From: CAZRZN01 sp964604565
GTDB lineage: Bacteria > Pseudomonadota > Alphaproteobacteria > Rhodobacterales > Rhodobacteraceae
Assembly: GCA_964604565.1 (NCBI GenBank)
Contig: CAZRZN010000143.1
Coordinates: forward strand, 1 to 10,418
Length of the DNA: 10,418 nt
Direction: 5' to 3'
The notes below the pieces were generated by a model. The model did no database searches and had not been told where the DNA came from. It worked only from the letters and a program-made list of their open reading frames with translations. The translations under genes and the position numbers were made by a program. This document shows, in pieces, positions 6,800-10,418 of this stretch. The first letter of the stretch is position 1; each line of letters opens with the position of its first letter.

Positions 6800-7263
6800 G
6801 CAGGCAGTCCTTTGCCGGTGTCCAGCACAGCACCAAGGTTCACGACCCGGACCATGGTTTCATCCACGGAAATCATCCCAAGAATGCTGTTTCTAGTCGC
6901 TTCGGATTTGATGTCCGGAGTTTCCTGAATTGCACTTTTGTCAACGGAAAGGATCTCTGAAACTGACTCCACCAAAAGGCCCATTGTTGCGCCCTCGACG
7001 GCAGCGACAATGACCACGTTTCGTTCATTCGCCGGCGTGGCGCCAAGGCCGAACCGGGCCGAAAGGTCGAAAATCGGGATCACCGCGCCGCGCAGATTCA
7101 TGACGCCCAGCACATCGGCCGGAGTATGCGGCAAGGCGGTAACCGGCGTCCATCTGCGGATCTCGCGGATCTGGGTGATCTCTAGACAGTAGTTTTGACC
7201 ACCTGCGGAGAAGGTGATGAATTCGAACTGCGTGTCCGCAATCACTTCAGCTGTCTCAGGCAT
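6796..7263 (-). CDS. cheW: Chemotaxis adaptor CheW
   Basis: CheW links CheA to chemoreceptors in the signalling arrays at the membrane. The 155-aa product is a single CheW domain: an N-terminal QFEFITFSAGGQNYCLEI strand pair (about 12-29), the receptor/CheA-contact region VMNLRGAVIPIFDL (54-67), and the C-terminal VVNLGAVL strand (140-147). The reading frame is open up to an ATG at 7320, but the ATG at 7261-7263 is preferred. It gives the usual CheW N-terminus, has GGAG about 9 nt upstream, and overlaps cheA by only 8 bp. The longer form would run 65 bp into cheA. The 3' end overlaps cheR as ATGA. Confidence 0.95.
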   Translation of the reverse strand: MPETAEVIADTQFEFITFSAGGQNYCLEITQIREIRRWTPVTALPHTPADVLGVMNLRGAVIPIFDLSARFGLGATPANERNVVIVAAVEGATMGLLVESVSEILSVDKSAIQETPDIKSEATRNSILGMISVDETMVRVVNLGAVLDTGKGLPA

Positions 7264-9370
7264 GACGAAGCTCCATTCTGCTGTGCTGAGCAAAGGGGTC
7301 GTGCCCCGAGGCGTGGCCAAGTTTGATCAACTCCTCGGGGTCGAGGATGAGAGCGATCTTGCCATCGCCTAGAATGGTCGCGGCAGAGACTCCGGGAATT
7401 GCGGCATAATTGCTCTCCAGGCTCTTGATGACGACCTGCCGCTGGTCGTGGATTGAGGTTACGCGCAGGGCGGTCAAACCCTGCATCTCCGTACTGACCA
7501 ACAGCAGGATTCCGGTACCCCTCCGTTCCTCGGGAATGATCAGTCCGAGGCTATCCGCCACATCCACGATGGGCACATAGGACCCTCTTACGCTGACGAC
7601 CTCACTATCCGTGCCAACCACGTGAATGTCTCGTGCACTTGGACGGATCGTCTCAAGAATTGATGAGATCGGAATGACCATGGTCTGATCGGCGACAGAG
7701 ATCACAAATCCGTCCATGACCGCGAGGGTGAGGGGTAGAACGATTGCGAAGGTCGTCCCTTTCCCGGGTGTCGACGTGATTGAGACACGTCCGCCGAGCG
7801 CATGGACCGCGTTCTTGACCACATCCATCCCCACGCCTCGACCGGACAGGGCGGATACCTGACCTGCGGTTGAGAAACCGGGCAAGAACAAAAGGTTGTC
7901 AATCTCGGGATCCGAGAGCTCGACATCAGGGGGAACAAGTTCCTTTTCGATCGCCTTGGCCAGTATCCGTTCACGGTTAAGGCCCGCACCGTCGTCAGAG
8001 ATCTCGATGAATACACTGCCGGAGCGATGGGCGGCGGACAGGCGGATTGTGCCCACCGGATCCTTGCCATTGGCTTCCCTCACCTCAGGATTTTCAAGGC
8101 CATGATCGACCGCGTTCCGGACCATATGCGTCAGCGGATCGGCAAGGCGCTCAATGACCGTCTTGTCCACTTCGGTGGAATCGCCGACCGTCACCAGCTT
8201 GGACTTCTTGGCAGTCGCGTCCGACGCCTCCCGGACAATACGCGACATGCGCTGGAAAAGAGGTTTTACCGGCTGCGCACGGATCGCCATGACACCTTCC
8301 TGTATGTCACGCGCCAGCAGTTTATAGGCTTCCAATTCATTGGTCAGATGCGCGACGGTCGGGAGATCCAGTTCCTCGATCCTCTGCGATATCATCGCCT
8401 GGTTGATGATCAATTCCCCCACCGTGTTGATGAGACGATCAACACGGTCGAGGTCGACCCTCAAGGTCGGCTTCGGTCCACGCGGTTCCTTGCGTCGGTC
8501 AACGATCGGAAAGCTTTCCGCTGTTCCGATATCCTCCGCGGCCACAATGCCCGTCTCCGCCAAAGGCTCGACCTCGACAGACGCATCTTCCAAGATCCCT
8601 TCTGGTACAGGTTGCTCCGGGACCCCATTGCAGAGCGAAATTTCCAGCGTGCACAATCCGTCCACAAACTCGAATACGTCATGGAGTGTCGTCTCGGATT
8701 CAGAGGTCGTGAGCGACATCTTCCAAGAAATCACCGCATCCGCAGGATCGAATGCATCGAAGTCCGGGAGGGCGCTCAAGTCAGCCTCAACGTGCAGGGT
8801 ACCCAGCTCTGCCAGCGCATCGAAGATCAGCAAGGGTTCATGACCATTCTCGTAGAGAGACCTGGTCGGCTGGAAATAAATGTCGAAGACGCGACGTCGC
8901 CCGGCAGGTTCCTCGGACACCGGGACAATCGTCGGACCATCGAAATCAAGGGTCACAGCGTCGAAACTGAATTCTTCTGCCGCAGACTCGCCACCAAGAT
9001 AGCTTTCAAGTTCAACCAGAAGGCCCTTTTCCGCACCCTCATCAAGATCGCTGTCATCTCGCGCCGACGCGACCAGATCCGTCAGTTGATCACCCGCGCG
9101 GTGAAACAGGCTCATCAGCTTTTCATCGACCTGCAGATCACGATCACGGACCTTGTCCATCACTGTTTCAAGCGAATGTGCGAAGGACACGAGACGGTCG
9201 AGGGCGAACGCTCCGGCACCGCCCTTTATCGAATGAACGGAGCGAAAGACCGCGTTGATGACTTCCATGTCATCAGGGGCTTCCTCCATTTGGGAAAGCC
9301 CTTCAACCAAGGCTTCGAGGAGCTCTTCGCATTCCTCGAAGAATGTATCTTTTATGGAATTTCCCGACAT
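7256..9370 (-). CDS. cheA: Chemotaxis histidine kinase CheA
   Basis: CheA is the receptor-controlled kinase that passes phosphate to CheY and CheB. The 704-aa protein has the full P1-P5 order. P1 (HPt, about 1-125) has His46 in RSVHSIKGGAGAF. A P2-like region (about 160-250) begins VFDIYFQP and is flanked by acidic linkers. The P3 dimerisation helices are about 300-375. The P4 kinase (about 375-550) has the N box HMVRNAVDHG (415-424), G1 DDGAGLN (459-465), G2 GRGVGMDVVK (510-519) and GKGTTF (536-541). The P5 CheW-like domain (about 550-690) shows GSYVPIVDV. No residue known to be essential is missing. The start lies one nt after the cheY stop; the ribosome site (GAG) is weak, which suggests coupling. 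Length is normal for an alphaproteobacterial CheA. Confidence 0.97.
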   Translation of the reverse strand: MSGNSIKDTFFEECEELLEALVEGLSQMEEAPDDMEVINAVFRSVHSIKGGAGAFALDRLVSFAHSLETVMDKVRDRDLQVDEKLMSLFHRAGDQLTDLVASARDDSDLDEGAEKGLLVELESYLGGESAAEEFSFDAVTLDFDGPTIVPVSEEPAGRRRVFDIYFQPTRSLYENGHEPLLIFDALAELGTLHVEADLSALPDFDAFDPADAVISWKMSLTTSESETTLHDVFEFVDGLCTLEISLCNGVPEQPVPEGILEDASVEVEPLAETGIVAAEDIGTAESFPIVDRRKEPRGPKPTLRVDLDRVDRLINTVGELIINQAMISQRIEELDLPTVAHLTNELEAYKLLARDIQEGVMAIRAQPVKPLFQRMSRIVREASDATAKKSKLVTVGDSTEVDKTVIERLADPLTHMVRNAVDHGLENPEVREANGKDPVGTIRLSAAHRSGSVFIEISDDGAGLNRERILAKAIEKELVPPDVELSDPEIDNLLFLPGFSTAGQVSALSGRGVGMDVVKNAVHALGGRVSITSTPGKGTTFAIVLPLTLAVMDGFVISVADQTMVIPISSILETIRPSARDIHVVGTDSEVVSVRGSYVPIVDVADSLGLIIPEERRGTGILLLVSTEMQGLTALRVTSIHDQRQVVIKSLESNYAAIPGVSAATILGDGKIALILDPEELIKLGHASGHDPFAQHSRMELRHA

Positions 9371-9371
9371 T

Positions 9372-9746
9372 TCAGCTCACATGCCCCGTCAGTCGCCGCA
9401 ACACAGACACCAGCGAAGCGTCATCGAATGGTTTCACGATCCAACCCGTGGCACCGGCATTGCGCGCGCGCGACTTCAGGTCATCGGAGCTTTCCGTGGT
9501 CAGCACGAGGATCGGGACATTGGTACGGTTTGGCCCGCTTCGCAAAGTGTCGATGACGCCGAAGCCGTCCATCTTGGGCATATTGATATCGGTGATCACC
9601 ACATCGGGATCGACGTCCGGGAAGACATCGACGCCTTCCTGTCCGTCACAGGCCGAATGGAATTCGAAACCCGCACCCTCAAGAGAGACGCGCAGAAGAT
9701 TTCGAATGGTACGCGAGTCGTCGATCGCCAGGACCTTTGTTGTCAT
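9372..9746 (-). CDS. cheY: CheY-type single-domain response regulator (first CheY of the operon)
   Basis: The 124-aa receiver domain keeps Asp9-Asp10 (AIDDS), phospho-acceptor Asp53 (VITDINMPKMDG), Thr83 and Lys105 (VKPFD). No output domain is attached. The position matching E. coli Tyr106 is Trp102, and Glu85 matches E. coli Glu89. It overlaps the STAS gene as ATGA, has AAGGA nine nt before its start, and is followed one nt later by cheA. The same place in the Sinorhizobium operon is taken by CheY1, a phosphate sink, so a sink role is plausible; switch binding is not excluded. It is clearly different in sequence from the other CheY in this operon. Confidence 0.94.
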   Translation of the reverse strand: MTTKVLAIDDSRTIRNLLRVSLEGAGFEFHSACDGQEGVDVFPDVDPDVVITDINMPKMDGFGVIDTLRSGPNRTNVPILVLTTESSDDLKSRARNAGATGWIVKPFDDASLVSVLRRLTGHVS

Positions 9747-10027
9747 TGCAGCGTTTCCTTGTCGAAATGGTCAGGTGAAAGACCGAGTCTTTCGAGCCCC
9801 TCGCGAAACCCGGGTGACAGATCCACCACGTCGAAGGAGACGTCGTCCCGGGTCCATTGCTTTTCTGCCACAAGCAGCAATTGCAGTCTGTGCGAGTCCA
9901 GACGCGAGACGTCACGGGCAGAGATCGTGACGGGCATGCGCCGAGCGTTCAGAAGAAAGGCGACGAGGGGATCTTCGCCAGATCTGGCTCGCGCGGCTCC
10001 CAGAGCGTAAAAATTGAGGTCTGACAT
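9743..10027 (-). CDS. STAS-domain protein, first gene of the che operon
   Basis: The 94-aa protein looks like a lone STAS domain (the SpoIIAA/anti-sigma-factor-antagonist fold). It has a strand MPVTISARDVSRLDS (31-45), the helix HRLQLLLVAEKQW (46-58) and a strand SFDVVDLS (64-71) before a terminal helix. In SpoIIAA-type proteins the phosphorylated Ser follows Asp-Ser; here the sequence is Asp44-Ser45-His46, so that Ser is replaced by His. I chose the ATG at 10025-10027: upstream residues in the same frame are Cys- and Arg-rich and non-protein-like. AAGGA lies 12 nt before this ATG, a rather long spacing. It overlaps cheY as ATGA. A STAS gene also leads some alphaproteobacterial che operons, but its partner and role are not known to me. 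Confidence 0.85.
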   Translation of the reverse strand: MSDLNFYALGAARARSGEDPLVAFLLNARRMPVTISARDVSRLDSHRLQLLLVAEKQWTRDDVSFDVVDLSPGFREGLERLGLSPDHFDKETLQ

Positions 10028-10033
10028 CGCGAT

Positions 10034-10105
10034 ACTGCATCCTTCGTGGCACGGTGTGCACCTTGAAACGGCACATCTGACGCAGCGAAGGAATAGGGAT
10101 GCAGT
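10034..10105 (-). repeat. Interrupted inverted repeat in the che leader, covering the first ribosome site
   Basis: On the minus strand ACTGCATCC (10105-10097) is complementary to GGATGCAGT (10042-10034), nine bp. After a 7-nt bulge (10096-10090), TTCG (10089-10086) pairs with CGAA (10046-10043). The loop is 39 nt. The distal arm contains AAGGA (10044-10040), the only Shine-Dalgarno-like sequence before the STAS start codon. The complementarity is seen directly; a regulatory role is inferred. Confidence 0.6.
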
Positions 10106-10142
10106 CTTAACAAAGGGTTCTGAAAACCCGGTGTGCGCGGCT

Positions 10143-10160
10143 CGGACCAAGCCGGGTCCG
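10143..10160. promoter_or_regulatory. Perfect palindrome, possible operator or RNA hairpin
   Basis: CGGACC (10143-10148) and GGTCCG (10155-10160) are perfect inverted arms around the 6-nt spacer AAGCCG. On the plus strand, five Ts follow at 10165-10169, giving a terminator-like shape, but no plus-strand gene here needs one. On the minus strand it lies about 115-135 nt before the che operon start codon and downstream of the proposed promoter. It could be a binding site for a dimeric regulator or a leader hairpin. Confidence 0.4.
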
Positions 10161-10227
10161 GACATTTTTAGCGCCGACGACCGGAAGGCAGATTTTCGTG
10201 CCTCGTAACGCACTGTTTTTTTGCGTA

Positions 10228-10256
10228 TTTATCTGTCCGTCCGCGCAACCTTCCAA
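10228..10256 (-). promoter_or_regulatory. Candidate sigma70-type promoter for the che operon
   Basis: On the minus strand TTGGAA (10256-10251, four of six to TTGACA) and GATAAA (10233-10228, four of six to TATAAT) are separated by exactly 17 bp. Transcription would start near 10221, giving a leader of about 190 nt before the first start codon. A perfect TATAAT at 10291-10286 has no matching -35 but is a rival, since TG lies two bases upstream of it. Neither has been tested. Confidence 0.4.
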
Positions 10257-10418
10257 GAGGCATCGCGGGTCACTCAAAACCGACAATTATAGTCATATCG
10301 AAGCAAAGCGTTGGTGTCGGCTCGGGTTATCAATATCGCGCCATCCGCCGAGCGCGCGGGTGGCAAGGGTGCAGCCCCTTTGCGGGCGAAGCAATCCACC
10401 AACCCGCAGCGCGCACCT

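Larger units (their letters stand above)
10028..10418. other. Region upstream of the che operon, no confirmed gene
   Basis: These 391 nt contain no gene I can support. The leader elements are listed separately. A run of seven T (10216-10222) is flanked by ACGCA/TGCGT. From 10352 to 10414 the DNA can fold on itself: GCGCGC (10352-10357) with GCGCGC (10409-10414), GGGT with ACCC, GG with CC, and an inner AAGGG/CCCTT stem. Minus-strand frames entering from the right edge stay open to TGA at 10293-10295 (41 codons), and a second frame to a stop near 10270. This could therefore be the tail of a gene outside the window, a structured RNA or terminator, or an interspersed repeat. Confidence 0.4.

Noticed and set aside
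7264..7320. Longer CheW start at 7320
   Set aside because: It would overlap cheA by 65 bp and add residues not seen in CheW proteins; the ATG at 7263 has a ribosome site and the usual N-terminus.
8027..9556. Open frame of 509 codons on the plus strand, antisense to cheA
   Set aside because: It is a shadow of cheA. Its product is rich in Arg, His and Gln with no motif, and cheA on the other strand has every expected domain.
10180..10192. CCGGAAGG string suggesting signal recognition particle RNA
   Set aside because: The rest of the conserved SRP loop (GGTCAGG before, AGCAGCC after) is absent, so the match is chance.
10028..10213. N-terminal extension of the STAS protein to an ATG at 10213
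   Set aside because: The extra 62 residues are Cys/Arg-rich, unlike a STAS N-terminus, and would run through the palindrome and the inverted repeat of the leader.

Overview
The window looks like chromosomal DNA of a motile alphaproteobacterium, most probably Rhodobacterales (Roseobacter-like). This rests on the chemotaxis gene order, which resembles alphaproteobacterial che operons of the Sinorhizobium type (STAS-cheY-cheA-cheW-cheR-...-cheB/cheY-cheD), on a selD gene fused to a flavoprotein dehydrogenase, and on an alphaproteobacterial-looking tRNA-Phe. No transposase, phage gene, integrase or CRISPR array is visible.

Layout. Positions 1-50 hold the 5' two thirds of a minus-strand tRNA-Phe(GAA) that runs off the left edge. 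It is divergent from mnmH (187-1245, plus), the tRNA 2-selenouridine synthase. mnmH converges on, and overlaps by 19 bp, a minus-strand selD (1227-3356) of 709 codons. That gene encodes an NDH-2-like FAD/NAD(P)H oxidoreductase joined to selenophosphate synthase. SelD makes selenophosphate and MnmH puts the selenium into the wobble uridine of certain tRNAs, so these two genes form a selenium-tRNA module. No selA, selB or selenoprotein gene is in the window.

From 10027 down to 3456, all on the minus strand, lies one compact chemotaxis operon of nine genes: STAS-domain protein, cheY, cheA, cheW, cheR, a second cheY, a small coiled-coil protein, cheB and cheD. Four junctions are ATGA stop/start overlaps, one is an 8-bp overlap and two are gaps of 1 and 9 nt; only the gap before cheB (70 nt) is larger. 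CheA with CheW forms the receptor-coupled kinase. CheR, CheB and CheD adjust receptor methylation and deamidation. The two CheYs carry or drain phosphate. No receptor gene, recognisable full-length CheZ, CheC or CheX, or flagellar structural gene is in the window.

Positions 10028-10418 are the region upstream of the che operon. It holds a plausible sigma70-type promoter (10228-10256), a 6-6-6 palindrome, an interrupted inverted repeat whose distal arm covers the Shine-Dalgarno sequence of the first gene, and at the right edge a structured GC-rich repeat or gene end that I cannot identify.

The points most worth following are: the 119-aa che protein with a CheZ-type DxxxQ motif; CheB with a receiver domain lacking most active-site residues; the possible leader hairpin over the first start site; the STAS protein without the usual phospho-serine; and the selD fusion whose 3' end overlaps its pathway partner across an 11-bp tandem duplication.
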